DNA of 64,000 bases from Candidatus Enterococcus murrayae (GTDB taxonomy: Bacteria > Bacillota > Bacilli > Lactobacillales > Enterococcaceae): the NCBI RefSeq assembly GCF_017315985.1, contig NZ_JAFLVR010000034.1, positions 1-64,000 of the forward strand. The letters run 5' to 3'. A program made the translations under genes and the position numbers. The notes under the pieces are model-generated. The model saw nothing but the letters and a program-made list of their open reading frames with translations. It did no database searches and was not told the DNA's origin. Within the stretch, counting starts at the first letter, position 1. Every line of letters begins with the position of its first letter. Shown in pieces: positions 47,961 through 57,729 of the stretch.

Positions 47961-48025
47961 ACTTATATATCGTCATAATATGGATGACAGTTTCTACCTT
48001 GTGCCGTAAACGCAGGACTATAAGT
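47961..48025 (+). promoter_or_regulatory. Guanine-sensing purine riboswitch aptamer
   Basis: P1 is ACTTATA / TATAAGT. The J1/2 TATCGTC, L2 loop ATAATATGGATGACAG, J2/3 TTTCTACC, L3 with GCCGTAAA and J3/1 GGACTAT all match the purine class. The discriminating base in J3/1 is C (GACTAT), which pairs with guanine; adenine riboswitches have U there. It precedes xpt-pbuX, the classical target. Confidence 0.95.
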
Positions 48026-48031
48026 AAAAAT

Positions 48032-48078
48032 CGTACGGTTACGTATCTTTTTTGCTTTGCAGATAAGGTGCGTTTTTT
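48032..48078 (+). terminator. Riboswitch-controlled terminator ahead of xpt
   Basis: CGTAC / GTGCG and TATCT / AGATA stems separated by an internal loop, followed by T6. The left arm lies just after P1 of the aptamer, so it can compete for pairing with it. Expected to form when guanine is bound. Confidence 0.78.
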
Positions 48079-48122
48079 GTATTAATCAAAAAACGACAAG
48101 AAATAAAAAGGAGAAGAGTATA

Positions 48123-48704
48123 ATGAAAGAATTGACAGATCGTATCAAGGATAATGGCCGTGTTTTAGGTGAAGGTGTACTAAAAGTTGATGAATTTATC
48201 ACACACCAAGTAGATCCTGATCTGATGGACATTATGGGTAAGCGTCTAGCAGAAGTGTTTGCCGACAAAAATATTACTAAAGTAGTGACTATCGAAGCTT
48301 CAGGAATCGCACCTGCAGTTTACGCAGCGCAAGCTTTAAAGGTGCCTATGATCTTTGCTCGTAAGTCCAAAAGTCTTACAATGGATGAAGAATTATTGAC
48401 GGCTTCTGTCTATTCCTTTACTAAACAGGTGACAAGTACTATTTCTATTTCTCGTAAATTCCTTTCTGCAGAAGATAATGTCTTATTAGTCGATGACTTT
48501 TTAGCAAACGGTCAAGCCGCAAAGGGATTGATTGAACTATGTCAACAAGCTGGTGCTAATGTTGCCGGGATTGGAATCTTAATTGAAAAATCTTTCCAAG
48601 ATGGACGTCAGCTGATTGAAGACATGGACATTCCAGTCGTTTCCCTAGCAAGAATCTCTTCCTTACATGACGGTAAAGTGACATTTATCGAGGAGGACGC
48701 ATAG
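48123..48704 (+). CDS. xpt: Xanthine phosphoribosyltransferase
   Basis: Salvage of xanthine to XMP with PRPP. 193 residues. The PRPP-binding loop is [14 protein letters not shown] (about residue 122), and the N-terminal [22 protein letters not shown] matches Bacillus Xpt. The ATG at 48123 follows AAAGGAGAAG; an in-frame TTG at 48057 would lie in the terminator. The pbuX start is one base after its stop. Confidence 0.96.
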   Translation: MKELTDRIKDNGRVLGEGVLKVDEFITHQVDPDLMDIMGKRLAEVFADKNITKVVTIEASGIAPAVYAAQALKVPMIFARKSKSLTMDEELLTASVYSFTKQVTSTISISRKFLSAEDNVLLVDDFLANGQAAKGLIELCQQAGANVAGIGILIEKSFQDGRQLIEDMDIPVVSLARISSLHDGKVTFIEEDA

Positions 48705-48705
48705 A

Positions 48706-49989
48706 GTGACAAGTGAGACAGGAAATGGAAAATCAGCAGTATTAGGTTTGCAGCATCTTTTAGCAATGTATGCAGGCGCAGTAGCAGTACCATTATTGAT
48801 TGGAACAGGCTTGGGATTCAACGAGACCCAAATGACGTATTTGATTTCCATCGATATTTTTATGTGCGGTATTGCAACACTCTTGCAATTGACAGTCAAT
48901 AAATTCTTCGGAATTGGCTTGCCGGTTGTTTTGGGTTGCGCCATTCAAGCAGTGGCTCCTCTGATCTTGATTGGACAAACTCAAGGGGTTGGAACTGTGT
49001 ATGGATCAATTATTGCCGCAGGAATATTTGTTGTTTTAATTTCAGGCTTCTTTTCTAAGGTAGAAAAATTATTTCCGCCGATTGTTACGGGGACAGTAAT
49101 CACTACAATTGGATTGACACTGATTCCAGTTGCTACCACAAAAATGGGTGGAGGCGATGCAGCTGCTAAAACCTTTGGAGATACTACGAATTTATTATTA
49201 GCTTTTGTAACAATCTTTTTAATCTTAGCCGTTCAAGTATTTGGCCGAGGGTTTGTTCGCTCAATCGCAGTTTTGGTTGGATTAGTTGGCGGAACTGTTC
49301 TTGCAGCTATTTTAGGAAAAGTTGACTTAGCTGCGATTGGACACGCGCCGTTGTTCCATGTCCCTCAACCGTTTTATTTCGGAACACCCAAATTTGAACC
49401 ATTCTCTATTTTGTTAATGATCATTATTTCTATCGTGAGCATGGTAGAATCGACTGGTGTTTATTTTGCATTAGGCGATATTGTGGGTAAGAAAGTAAAA
49501 GAAGACGATTTGAAGCGAGGCTATCGTGCAGAAGGTTTAGCTGTGATTTTGGGTGGGATATTTAACACGTTTCCATATACCGGCTTTTCACAAAACGTGG
49601 GTCTTGTACAATTATCGGGAATAAAAACGCGTCGACCAATCTATTTTTCAGCAATTTTTTTGATTATTCTAGGGCTATTTCCAAAAGTAGGTGCCTTGGC
49701 TCAAATTATTCCTGAACCTGTTTTGGGCGGAGGCATGCTGGTAATGTTCGGCATGGTGGCTGTGCAAGGAATGAAGATGTTGTCAAAAGTTGATTTTAAT
49801 GATGAAAAAAATCTGTTGATTATTGCAATTTCAATCGGCTTTGGCCTTGGTTTTAACGCAATGCCAACGCTGTTTGCCAAGTTGCCAGAAACACTTCAGA
49901 TGTTTACTGGAAATGGTATTGTAATGAGCAGTTTGTCAGCTATTATCCTGAATCTTTTGTTTCATGGATATAAAAAAGAACTAAAATAA
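48706..49989 (+). CDS. pbuX: Xanthine permease PbuX (NCS2 family)
   Basis: Proton-coupled xanthine importer with 12-14 helices, 427 residues. The NCS2 pattern is clear: LGLQHLLAMYAGAVAVPLLIG at the N-terminus, and GGIFNTFPYTGFSQNVGLVQLSG with the substrate-site residues of helix 10. The GTG start at 48706 follows GAGGAGG. Cotranscribed with xpt under the guanine riboswitch, so import and phosphoribosylation are controlled together. Confidence 0.95.
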   Translation: MTSETGNGKSAVLGLQHLLAMYAGAVAVPLLIGTGLGFNETQMTYLISIDIFMCGIATLLQLTVNKFFGIGLPVVLGCAIQAVAPLILIGQTQGVGTVYGSIIAAGIFVVLISGFFSKVEKLFPPIVTGTVITTIGLTLIPVATTKMGGGDAAAKTFGDTTNLLLAFVTIFLILAVQVFGRGFVRSIAVLVGLVGGTVLAAILGKVDLAAIGHAPLFHVPQPFYFGTPKFEPFSILLMIIISIVSMVESTGVYFALGDIVGKKVKEDDLKRGYRAEGLAVILGGIFNTFPYTGFSQNVGLVQLSGIKTRRPIYFSAIFLIILGLFPKVGALAQIIPEPVLGGGMLVMFGMVAVQGMKMLSKVDFNDEKNLLIIAISIGFGLGFNAMPTLFAKLPETLQMFTGNGIVMSSLSAIILNLLFHGYKKELK

Positions 49990-49997
49990 AAAAGGAA

Positions 49998-50024
49998 GTG
50001 CGGCTTGGTTAGCCGCGCTTTTTT
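49998..50024 (+). terminator. Terminator after pbuX
   Basis: GTGCGGCT / AGCCGCGC stem (one G-T pair) with a TGGTT loop and T6. Confidence 0.94.
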
Positions 50025-50033
50025 CATTGCAAT

Positions 50034-50110
50034 AAACACGAACGTTAAGTTAGAATTATCTGTTAATATTCGAATTATGCTTTGACTTAGCAGAGTCGGC
50101 TTGCTAAAAT
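50034..50110 (+). promoter_or_regulatory. purE promoter with upstream PurBox
   Basis: PurBox AAACACGAACGTT at 50034-50046 (consensus AWWWCCGAACWWT). A second, weaker TTCGAA-centred site is near 50069-50074. The -35 TTGACT (50082-50087), 17 bases, and -10 TAAAAT (50105-50110) follow. The box starts 71 bases before the -10, which places it about 77 bases upstream of transcription. Confidence 0.82.
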
Positions 50111-50189
50111 AAGTTTGATTAAGGGTATACAGATTAACGATTGGCTTGATTAAAAAAATTAAGTCTTTTATAGAAGAAGGGAGCATTTT

Positions 50190-50678
50190 ATGAATCCAGA
50201 AGTAGCAATTATCATGGGGAGTACTTCCGATTGGGAAACAATGAAACATGCATGTCAAAGTCTTGATGAATTGGGTGTTGCTTATGAAAAACGAGTCGTT
50301 TCGGCCCATCGAACACCAGACCTAATGTTCGACTTTGCTGAAAAGGCTCGCGGAAGAGGAATCAAAGTCATTATTGCAGGAGCTGGCGGTGCAGCACACT
50401 TGCCAGGAATGGTAGCAGCAAAAACTACTCTGCCAGTAATTGGAGTTCCTGTTCAATCCAAGGCATTGAATGGACTGGATTCTTTATTATCTATTGTACA
50501 AATGCCCGGAGGAGTTCCAGTGGCTACCACAGCAATCGGAAAAGCTGGTGCAACTAACGCAGGATTACTTGCGGCACAGATGCTTTCCATGTATGATAAA
50601 AAAGTAGCTGAACGCTTAGAAGAAAAGCGCCAGCAAATGACACAATCTGTATTGGAAAGTAGTGAGCAACTTGGTTAA
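50190..50678 (+). CDS. purE: N5-carboxyaminoimidazole ribonucleotide mutase
   Basis: Converts N5-CAIR to CAIR in purine synthesis. 162 residues, class I Pur[17 protein letters not shown] at the N-terminus, [10 protein letters not shown] (catalytic His) and [24 protein letters not shown] upstream of the ATG. It overlaps purK by 17 bases; together they replace the single-enzyme AIR carboxylase. Confidence 0.97.
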   Translation: MNPEVAIIMGSTSDWETMKHACQSLDELGVAYEKRVVSAHRTPDLMFDFAEKARGRGIKVIIAGAGGAAHLPGMVAAKTTLPVIGVPVQSKALNGLDSLLSIVQMPGGVPVATTAIGKAGATNAGLLAAQMLSMYDKKVAERLEEKRQQMTQSVLESSEQLG

Positions 50679-51792
50679 ATCGTTAAAACCAGGCTCTACG
50701 ATTGGTATCGTAGGCGGAGGACAATTGGGCCGTATGATGGCTATCAGCGCTAAGGAAATGGGTTTTCGTACGGGAGTGATCGATCCGACAGAAGATTGTC
50801 CAGCTGCGCAAGTTTCGGATTGGCACATTGTGGCTGATTACGATGATCAAATGGCTTTGGAAGAAATGGCCCGCAGATCACAAGTAATTACTTATGAGTT
50901 TGAAAATGTTGATGTTGATACGATCAACCATATCCAGCATATCGCGAACATACCGCAAGGCACCGACTTGTTGGCCATCAGTCAAGATCGATTGATGGAA
51001 AAATCTTTTTTAGAAAACAACAATATCGTAATCGCTCCTTACGCGACGATTATCAGCCCAACGGATATTCAAGATGCAATCGAAGGTATCGGCTATCCAT
51101 GTGTATTGAAAACAACCCGTGGAGGGTACGATGGTCATGGACAATATGTCTTGAAAAGCACAGCGGATTTAGCGCCTTCTATGAATTTACTGCGTCAAGG
51201 AACGTGTGTTTTAGAGGCGTGGATTCCTTTTGAAAAAGAATTGTCTGTTCAAGTGGCCGGCAATAATATCGGAGATTACGTAACATTTCCAGTAGTGGAG
51301 AACATTCATCGCAATAATATCCTTCATGAGACAATTGCTCCAGCAGGAATCGATGCTGCAGTAGCAAAAGAAGCAGCTCGTATCGCAAAGGTAATCGCTC
51401 AAGGAGTCGATTTAGTTGGAACACTTTGTGTAGAATTTTTCTTAACAAAAGCAGGTGCATTGTATGTGAATGAAATTGCTCCACGTCCGCACAACTCAGG
51501 ACATTATACGATTGAAGCTTGTAATATGAGTCAATTTGATGCGCATATTCGCGGAATTTGCGGGTGGCCGTTGAGTGAGCCCAAATTATTGTCAAATGCT
51601 GTAATGATCAATGTCTTAGGTGAAAATCTTTTGAAGACGTACGAATTGATTGATTTATGGCCAGACTGGCATTTCCACTATTACGGAAAAGCAATGCCAA
51701 AAAAGGGTCGAAAGATGGGCCACGTGACTATTTTGACAGAAAGCATCCAACGAACGTTAGACGACGTCAAGAAAACCGAAACTTGGGATTAG
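50662..51792 (+). CDS. purK: N5-carboxyaminoimidazole ribonucleotide synthase
   Basis: ATP-grasp enzyme carboxylating AIR with bicarbonate and ATP. 376 residues. The N-terminal loop is [14 protein letters not shown], the ATP-grasp lysine is in [16 protein letters not shown], and the metal-binding [13 protein letters not shown] is near residue 275. GTG start at 50662, translated from within the end of purE. After its stop there are 104 bases to purB, holding an AT-rich hairpin AGAAATTTT / AAAATTTCT (51853-51878). Confidence 0.95.
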   Translation: MSNLVKSLKPGSTIGIVGGGQLGRMMAISAKEMGFRTGVIDPTEDCPAAQVSDWHIVADYDDQMALEEMARRSQVITYEFENVDVDTINHIQHIANIPQGTDLLAISQDRLMEKSFLENNNIVIAPYATIISPTDIQDAIEGIGYPCVLKTTRGGYDGHGQYVLKSTADLAPSMNLLRQGTCVLEAWIPFEKELSVQVAGNNIGDYVTFPVVENIHRNNILHETIAPAGIDAAVAKEAARIAKVIAQGVDLVGTLCVEFFLTKAGALYVNEIAPRPHNSGHYTIEACNMSQFDAHIRGICGWPLSEPKLLSNAVMINVLGENLLKTYELIDLWPDWHFHYYGKAMPKKGRKMGHVTILTESIQRTLDDVKKTETWD

Positions 51793-51896
51793 CGAAAAAT
51801 GTCAAGCTCGCTTTTCCTGTTGAATGGCGAAAAAATTGTACTGATATATAAAAGAAATTTTTCTTTTTCAAAATTTCTATATTAAAGGAGAATACG

Positions 51897-53192
51897 ATGA
51901 TACCTCGATATACAAGAGCTGAAATGGGCAATATTTGGAGCGATGAAAATCGTTATAAAGCATGGTTGGAAGTTGAAATCTTAGCAGATGAAGCTTGGGC
52001 AGAATTAGGTGAGATTCCTAAAGCTGACGTGGAAAAGATTCGTGCGAACGCTGGATTTGATATGGATCGTATTTTAGAGATCGAACAATCAACGAAACAT
52101 GACGTGGTGGCCTTCACCAGAGCTGTTTCTGAAACTTTAGGAGAAGAAAGAAAATGGGTCCATTATGGACTGACTAGTACCGATGTGGTAGATACTGCCT
52201 ATGGCTACTTGTATAAACAGGCGAATGATATTTTGCGTCAAGACTTGCAAGATTTTCTAGTGATTATCGGTGAAAAGGCCAAAGAACATAAAAATACAGT
52301 GATGATGGGACGAACTCATGGTGTTCATGCAGAGCCGACAACCTTTGGTTTGAAACTGGCCACTTGGTATTCAGAGATGAAACGGAATATTCAACGTTTT
52401 GAACATGCTGCTAAAGGAGTAGAAGCAGGCAAAATCTCAGGAGCAGTTGGCACATTTGCTAACATCCCTCCTTTTGTTGAAGAATACGTTTGTGAAAAAC
52501 TGGGGATTCGTCCGCAAGAAGTTTCTACACAAGTGTTGCCTAGAGATCTACATGCAGAATATTTTTCAAGTCTGGCTTTGATTGCAACTTCGATCGAACG
52601 TTTTGCTACAGAAATTCGAGGGTTGCAAAAATCAGAAACTCGTGAAGTTGAGGAATATTTCGCTAAAGGTCAAAAAGGATCCTCTGCAATGCCTCACAAA
52701 CGCAATCCAATTGGTTCCGAGAATATGACGGGATTAGCTCGTGTGGTACGCGGTCACTTGATCACTGCTTTTGAAGATGTGGCTTTGTGGCATGAACGTG
52801 ATATTTCTCATTCATCCGCTGAACGGATCATTACCCCCGATACTACAATTTTAGTGGATTATATGCTGCATCGTTTCAGCAACATTGTTAAGAATTTGAC
52901 AGTCTTCCCAGAAAATATGAAGCGCAATATGCAAGCGACCTTTGGGTTGATATACAGTCAACGTGTAATGCTAAAGTTGATCGACAAAGGTATGACTCGC
53001 GAAGAAGCCTATGATTTGGTACAGCCTAAAACAGCTTATGCTTGGGATAACCAAACACAATTTCGACCTTTGCTTGAAGAAGACGAAGGAATCACTAGCG
53101 TTTTGTCATCGGCTGACTTGGATGACGCATTTGACTATAACTATCATTTGAAAAATGTTGATAACGTTTTTGAACGTGTTGGTATCAAATAG
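51897..53192 (+). CDS. purB: Adenylosuccinate lyase
   Basis: Fumarate-releasing step used twice: SAICAR to AICAR, and adenylosuccinate to AMP. 431 residues of the aspartase/fumarase superfamily. The signature [14 protein letters not shown] is near residue 263, and TSTDVVDTA and [11 protein letters not shown] (catalytic His) are present. AAAGGAG six bases before the ATG. It closes the purEKB transcript at a bidirectional terminator. Confidence 0.97.
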   Translation: MIPRYTRAEMGNIWSDENRYKAWLEVEILADEAWAELGEIPKADVEKIRANAGFDMDRILEIEQSTKHDVVAFTRAVSETLGEERKWVHYGLTSTDVVDTAYGYLYKQANDILRQDLQDFLVIIGEKAKEHKNTVMMGRTHGVHAEPTTFGLKLATWYSEMKRNIQRFEHAAKGVEAGKISGAVGTFANIPPFVEEYVCEKLGIRPQEVSTQVLPRDLHAEYFSSLALIATSIERFATEIRGLQKSETREVEEYFAKGQKGSSAMPHKRNPIGSENMTGLARVVRGHLITAFEDVALWHERDISHSSAERIITPDTTILVDYMLHRFSNIVKNLTVFPENMKRNMQATFGLIYSQRVMLKLIDKGMTREEAYDLVQPKTAYAWDNQTQFRPLLEEDEGITSVLSSADLDDAFDYNYHLKNVDNVFERVGIK

Positions 53193-53225
53193 AAAAACCT
53201 CTTGCCAGAAGGCAAGAGGTTTTTT
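53193..53225. terminator. Bidirectional terminator between purB and the unknown minus-strand gene
   Basis: AAACCTCTTGCC / GGCAAGAGGTTT with A5 on the left and T6 on the right, so it functions on both strands. Confidence 0.93.
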
Positions 53226-53226
53226 C

Positions 53227-53598
53227 TTATGCGTAAGAATAAACATCCACGAAACAACTTTCAGTAAGCTGCTCCAGTAAGCAATTAATCAATCGATAAT
53301 CGTAGCTCTGTGAATTTAACAGAATTTCGATTCGATAAGAATTTTTCAGAAAAGAATGCTCTTTCAGCTGACGAATAATTAGATTATCTTGAGCCGTATT
53401 AGAAAAACGCAATGATTGCATCGCCTGAGATTGTTTTGGATGTAGCAGTTTTTTTAAATTACGATAGGAGTAAAAACTTGTGTCGCGGTTAAGATTGTGG
53501 GTTGTATCTAATCCTAATAAGGCATTTAGTAAACGTTGTCTATCGGTTTCATTCATTGAATTTAGAAAATTTTGAGCTGCTGCCGATGCTTCTAACAT
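53227..53598 (-). CDS. Hypothetical protein inside the pur cluster
   Basis: 123 residues, no family recognised. It begins MLEASAAAQNFLNSMNETD, is rich in Leu, Asn and Ser, has one Cys, and shows no signal peptide or membrane helix. The second half looks alpha/beta (YRIEILLNSQ...LINCLLEQLTE). GGGGGA seven bases before the ATG at 53598 sets the start; an ATG at 53613 lies before that site. It has a good promoter of its own and shares the purB terminator, so it is probably a real gene. A role in purine control is only a guess from position. Confidence 0.72.
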   Translation of the reverse strand: MLEASAAAQNFLNSMNETDRQRLLNALLGLDTTHNLNRDTSFYSYRNLKKLLHPKQSQAMQSLRFSNTAQDNLIIRQLKEHSFLKNSYRIEILLNSQSYDYRLINCLLEQLTESCFVDVYSYA

Positions 53599-53630
53599 AA
53601 TCAATTCCCCCATATATTTCGTTCGAATTA

Positions 53631-53659
53631 AATATAGCACCATTTCCATAAAATGTAAA
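53631..53659 (-). promoter_or_regulatory. Promoter of the minus-strand gene in the pur cluster
   Basis: On the minus strand: TTTACA (53659-53654), a 17-base spacer, TATATT (53636-53631). Confidence 0.7.
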
Positions 53660-53705
53660 CGCTGTCTTCAGCGGCGTAGATTTTAATACAAATGACAATT
53701 ACAAT

Positions 53706-53782
53706 AAACACGAACATTAGGGAGAATATTTCATTATAATATCCGATAAAATGTTGAAATATTTTTTTTCTGTTGTTACACT
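53706..53782 (+). promoter_or_regulatory. purC promoter with upstream PurBox
   Basis: PurBox AAACACGAACATT at 53706-53718, inside an 18-base stretch that differs from the purE copy at one base. A second candidate, ATATCCGATAAAA, begins near 53739. The -35 TTGAAA (53754-53759), 17 bases, and -10 TACACT (53777-53782) follow. Box-to-minus-10 distance is 71 bases, the same as at purE. Confidence 0.8.
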
Positions 53783-53854
53783 GAAGGTGAATTTGAAAAA
53801 CGAACGATTTTCGAAGTATTTTTTAGAATGTTCATTAAAAGGGAGCGTTATGAC

Positions 53855-54571
53855 GTGGAAAAAGGAACTTTATTGTATGAGGGGAAAGCAAAACAATTAT
53901 TCCAGACAGATGATCCAGAAGTTATTTGGGTGGAATATTTGAATCAAGCGACTGCTCTAAATGGTGCAAAGAAAGATCAAATTAGCGGTAAAGGCGAACT
54001 TAACAATCAAATCACAGGATTGATTTTTGATTTCTTAGAAAGTAAAGGAATTAGCAATCATTTTATCAAACGGCTTTCCACAAATGAACAGCTGATCCAA
54101 ACAGTCGATATTATTCCTTTAGAGGTAGTGGTGCGAAATATCGCTGCAGGCAGTTTTTCAAGACGTTTAGCCATTCCAGAAGGAACCCCTTTGAAAACAC
54201 CCATTGTTGAGTTTTATTACAAGAAGGATGAACTGGATGATCCCATGGTTGTTGATGATCATATCCGAACATTAGAGCTTGCAACGACAGATGAAATTAC
54301 TCAATTACGTCAAATGGCCTTGGAAGTAGATGATGCGTTGATCGAATTGTTTGATTCAATTGATATCAGACTAGTTGATTTTAAGTTGGAATTTGGTCGT
54401 CAAAAGGACGGTACGATTTTATTGGCAGACGAAGTTTCGCCAGATACTTGCCGTTTATGGGACAAAAAAACCAATGAGCATTTAGATAAAGATATTTACC
54501 GTCGTGATCTGGGCGACATTATTCCGGTGTATCAAGAAGTTTTAAATAGATTAGAAAAGCGAGGAGAATAA
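53855..54571 (+). CDS. purC: SAICAR synthase
   Basis: Joins aspartate to CAIR with ATP. 238 residues, beginning at the GTG at 53855 (protein MEKGTLLYEGKAKQLF), nine bases after GGGAG; this gives the standard length. Signature motifs are EVVVRNIAAGSFSRRL and LVDFKLEFGRQKDG followed by LADEVSPDTCRLWD. First gene of the second pur transcript. Confidence 0.96.
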   Translation: MEKGTLLYEGKAKQLFQTDDPEVIWVEYLNQATALNGAKKDQISGKGELNNQITGLIFDFLESKGISNHFIKRLSTNEQLIQTVDIIPLEVVVRNIAAGSFSRRLAIPEGTPLKTPIVEFYYKKDELDDPMVVDDHIRTLELATTDEITQLRQMALEVDDALIELFDSIDIRLVDFKLEFGRQKDGTILLADEVSPDTCRLWDKKTNEHLDKDIYRRDLGDIIPVYQEVLNRLEKRGE

Positions 54572-54573
54572 GC

Positions 54574-54828
54574 ATGTATTTTGTAAAAGTTTATGTAACG
54601 TATAAGGATTCTGTATTGGACCCGCAAGGAGAAGCAGTGAAAGGTGCTGTTCACCGTTTAGGCTATGATGAAATCGAGAATGTTCGCATCGGAAAATATT
54701 TTGAAATTAAGGTGGCTAAAAGCGATCGTCCAGTTGAAGAAATGATTGAAGAGGTTTGTGACAAATTATTAGCCAACGTCAATATGGAAACCTATCGTTA
54801 CGAAATTTTAACATCGGAGGAAGTTTAA
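54574..54828 (+). CDS. purS: FGAM synthase subunit PurS
   Basis: 84-residue small subunit that bridges PurQ and PurL in the Gram-positive three-part FGAM synthase. Typical pattern: [20 protein letters not shown] and the middle [16 protein letters not shown]. Starts two bases after the purC stop, with GAGGAG upstream; purQ begins one base after its stop. Confidence 0.96.
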   Translation: MYFVKVYVTYKDSVLDPQGEAVKGAVHRLGYDEIENVRIGKYFEIKVAKSDRPVEEMIEEVCDKLLANVNMETYRYEILTSEEV

Positions 54829-54829
54829 C

Positions 54830-55510
54830 ATGAAATTTGCGGTCATTGTGTTTCCTGGCTCAAATTGTGATTTAGATATGTACTGGGCGATGAAAGAAAT
54901 CATGGGAGCTGATTGTGAATATGTTCGATACGACGCAGACAGTCTAGATGGTTTTGACGGTGTGTTACTGCCTGGCGGATTTTCTTATGGTGATTATTTA
55001 CGTTGTGGAGCAATTGCGCGCTTTGCCAATATCATGTCCGAAGTCATTCGTTTTGCTGAAGAGGGTAAGCCAGTTTTTGGCACATGTAATGGATTTCAGA
55101 TTTTGACGGAAGCCGGATTATTACCGGGGGCATTACGTCGGAATGAGTCATTAAAATTTATCAGTAAAATCACACCGCTAAAAGTTGTGAATAATCAAAC
55201 AAAATTTACTTCTGAATATGCGTTGAATGAAGTAATTCAAATTCCTGTCGCTCACGGTGAAGGAAATTATTATTGTGATGATGAAACACTAGCTGATTTA
55301 AAAGCTAATAATCAGATCGTTTTTACTTATGAAGGTGAAAATATTAACGGCAGCGTAGAAGGCATTGCGGGTATTACAAATAAAGCAGGAAATGTTTTAG
55401 GAATGATGCCTCATCCGGAACGAGCAATGGAAAAATTGTTAGGGTCTGATGATGGCAAAAAGTTTTTCGCTTCTATCTTAAATAATTTTGGAAAGGTGAC
55501 TGCAAACTAA
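54830..55510 (+). CDS. purQ: FGAM synthase glutaminase subunit PurQ
   Basis: Class I glutamine amidotransferase supplying ammonia to PurL. 226 residues. The nucleophile Cys is in [10 protein letters not shown] (about residue 86), the oxyanion strand is [15 protein letters not shown], and the catalytic His/Glu are in MMPHPERAM. The stop overlaps the purL start by one base. Confidence 0.97.
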   Translation: MKFAVIVFPGSNCDLDMYWAMKEIMGADCEYVRYDADSLDGFDGVLLPGGFSYGDYLRCGAIARFANIMSEVIRFAEEGKPVFGTCNGFQILTEAGLLPGALRRNESLKFISKITPLKVVNNQTKFTSEYALNEVIQIPVAHGEGNYYCDDETLADLKANNQIVFTYEGENINGSVEGIAGITNKAGNVLGMMPHPERAMEKLLGSDDGKKFFASILNNFGKVTAN

Positions 55511-57729
55511 TGATGAAAGTAGAACCAACGGCTCAAGAAATCAAAGATCAGCGTGTTTACGATGGATGGGGTTTGACCGATGAAGAATATCGTTTGATTT
55601 CAGAAGACATTCTTGGTCGCCTGCCAAATTATACAGAAACAGGACTTTTCTCAGTAATGTGGAGTGAACATTGTTCATACAAAAATTCAAAACCAGTATT
55701 ACGCAAATTCCCAACGGACGGACCACAAGTTTTACAAGGTCCTGGTGAAGGCGCTGGAATCGTTGATATCGGTGATGGACAAGCAGTCGTTTTCAAGGCA
55801 GAAAGTCATAATCACCCTTCTGCTGTAGAACCTTATGAAGGAGCGGCTACAGGAGTTGGCGGAATCATTCGCGATATTTTTAGTATGGGAGCACGCCCGA
55901 TTGCTGTTTTAGACTCTTTACGTTTTGGCGAGTTGAATACTCCCAGAACTAAGTATTTATTAGAAGAAATCGTAGCGGGAATCAGCGGCTACGGAAATTG
56001 TATCGGGATCCCGACAGTTGGTGGTGAAGTAGCGTTTGACCCGTGTTATGAAGGAAATCCTTTAGTCAATGCTATGTGTGTCGGCTTGATGGATCACAAG
56101 GACATTCAAAAGGGTCAGGCTAAGGGTGTTGGAAACTCCATTATGTATGTTGGTGCAAAAACCGGTCGTGACGGGATTCATGGTGCGACCTTTGCTTCTG
56201 AAGAGTTCGTTGAAGGAGAAGAACAACAGCGTTCTGCCGTTCAAGTGGGCGACCCATTCATGGAAAAATTATTGTTAGAAGCTTGTCTTGAATTGATTCT
56301 GGATCATTCTGATATTTTGGTGGGTATTCAAGATATGGGAGCAGCTGGCTTGGTTTCGTCTAGTTCGGAGATGGCTTCTAAAGCTGGATCTGGTTTGAAG
56401 CTATATTTAGATGATGTTCCTCAACGTGAAACGAACATGACTCCTTATGAAATGATGTTATCAGAATCACAAGAGCGTATGTTGATTTGTGTTGAACAAG
56501 GACATGAAGCCGAAGTAGTTGAGTTGTTCAAACGCTATGAATTAGATGCGGTGACTATCGGTGAAGTTACGGACGATGGTATGTATCGTTTGTACCATCA
56601 TGGAGAAGAGGTAGCGAATTTACCAGTTGATGCACTCGCTGAAGATGCTCCAGTATATGAAAATGAGAAGAAGGAACCAGCCCGTATCCAAGAATTTGCG
56701 GCTATGTCAGATTTTACGCCTGAAATAAAGGATGCATCTGAAACCTTACTAGCATTATTGCAACAACCAACAATCGCTTCAAAAAGAATGATTTACGAAA
56801 CCTATGATTCACAAGTTCGTACAAACACTGTCGTCCGACCGGGAAGTGATGCAGCGGTAATGCGTGTTCGTGGAACGAATAAGGCATTGGCAATGACAAC
56901 TGACTGTAATGCTCGTTATCTCTATTTGAATCCAGAGATCGGCGGACAAATCGCAGTGGCAGAAGCAGCACGAAACATTGTTGCATCAGGTGGTCAGCCT
57001 TTAGCGATCACGGATTGTTTAAATTATGGTTCGCCTGAAAAACCAGAAGGATTTTGGGAATTGTGGACGTCAGCAGATGGTATTTCTGAGGCCTGCCGTA
57101 CGCTAAATACACCAGTTATTTCTGGAAATGTTTCAATGTATAACGAAACAAATGGTAAAGCGATCTACCCAACACCAATGATCGGGATGGTGGGTCTGAT
57201 CGAAGACTTGACTCATATTACGACACAAGAGTTCAAGCAAGCTGGTGATTTAATTTATGTAGTCGGAAAAACGCATGCTGACTTCAATGGTTCTGAGATT
57301 CAAAAAATGCAAAAAGGTTTGATTGAAGGAAAACTGATGAATTTCGATTTAACCGTTGAAAAGGAGAATCAAGATTTGGTTCTTTCAGCAATTAAGGCAG
57401 GGTTAGTGACCAGTGCTCACGACTGCGCAGAAGGTGGTTTAGCTGTCGCTATTGCAGAATCAGCATTCAATAATCAACTAGGCGTTGAGATTAATATAGA
57501 GATGCCGATTGAAAATCTATTTGCTGAGACACAATCTCGTTTTGTACTGTCTATTACACCTGAAAATCAAGCTGCTTTCGAAGCTTTAGCTGGCGAAAAA
57601 GTAGTGAGAATTGGGAAAACGACGAACACTGGAGAAATTAAATTAACTGCTACTGGCGGTGAGATTATAGTTGCAACTAAAAAGGCAGAAGAATTATGGG
57701 AGGAAGCCATTCCATGTCTAATGAAGTAA
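55510..57729 (+). CDS. purL: FGAM synthase large subunit (smPurL)
   Basis: ATP-dependent amination of FGAR to FGAM. 739 residues, the small PurL form that needs PurS and PurQ. Early motif [39 protein letters not shown] with the nucleotide-binding His; two repeated AIRS-like halves. A second ATG directly follows the first (55513). The last 16 bases overlap the purF start. Confidence 0.97.
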   Translation: MMKVEPTAQEIKDQRVYDGWGLTDEEYRLISEDILGRLPNYTETGLFSVMWSEHCSYKNSKPVLRKFPTDGPQVLQGPGEGAGIVDIGDGQAVVFKAESHNHPSAVEPYEGAATGVGGIIRDIFSMGARPIAVLDSLRFGELNTPRTKYLLEEIVAGISGYGNCIGIPTVGGEVAFDPCYEGNPLVNAMCVGLMDHKDIQKGQAKGVGNSIMYVGAKTGRDGIHGATFASEEFVEGEEQQRSAVQVGDPFMEKLLLEACLELILDHSDILVGIQDMGAAGLVSSSSEMASKAGSGLKLYLDDVPQRETNMTPYEMMLSESQERMLICVEQGHEAEVVELFKRYELDAVTIGEVTDDGMYRLYHHGEEVANLPVDALAEDAPVYENEKKEPARIQEFAAMSDFTPEIKDASETLLALLQQPTIASKRMIYETYDSQVRTNTVVRPGSDAAVMRVRGTNKALAMTTDCNARYLYLNPEIGGQIAVAEAARNIVASGGQPLAITDCLNYGSPEKPEGFWELWTSADGISEACRTLNTPVISGNVSMYNETNGKAIYPTPMIGMVGLIEDLTHITTQEFKQAGDLIYVVGKTHADFNGSEIQKMQKGLIEGKLMNFDLTVEKENQDLVLSAIKAGLVTSAHDCAEGGLAVAIAESAFNNQLGVEINIEMPIENLFAETQSRFVLSITPENQAAFEALAGEKVVRIGKTTNTGEIKLTATGGEIIVATKKAEELWEEAIPCLMK

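Noticed and set aside
51179-51595. Open frame of 138 codons on the minus strand
   Set aside because: It lies wholly antisense to purK, has no ribosome site, and its His/Leu/Tyr-rich composition is typical of antisense shadow frames.
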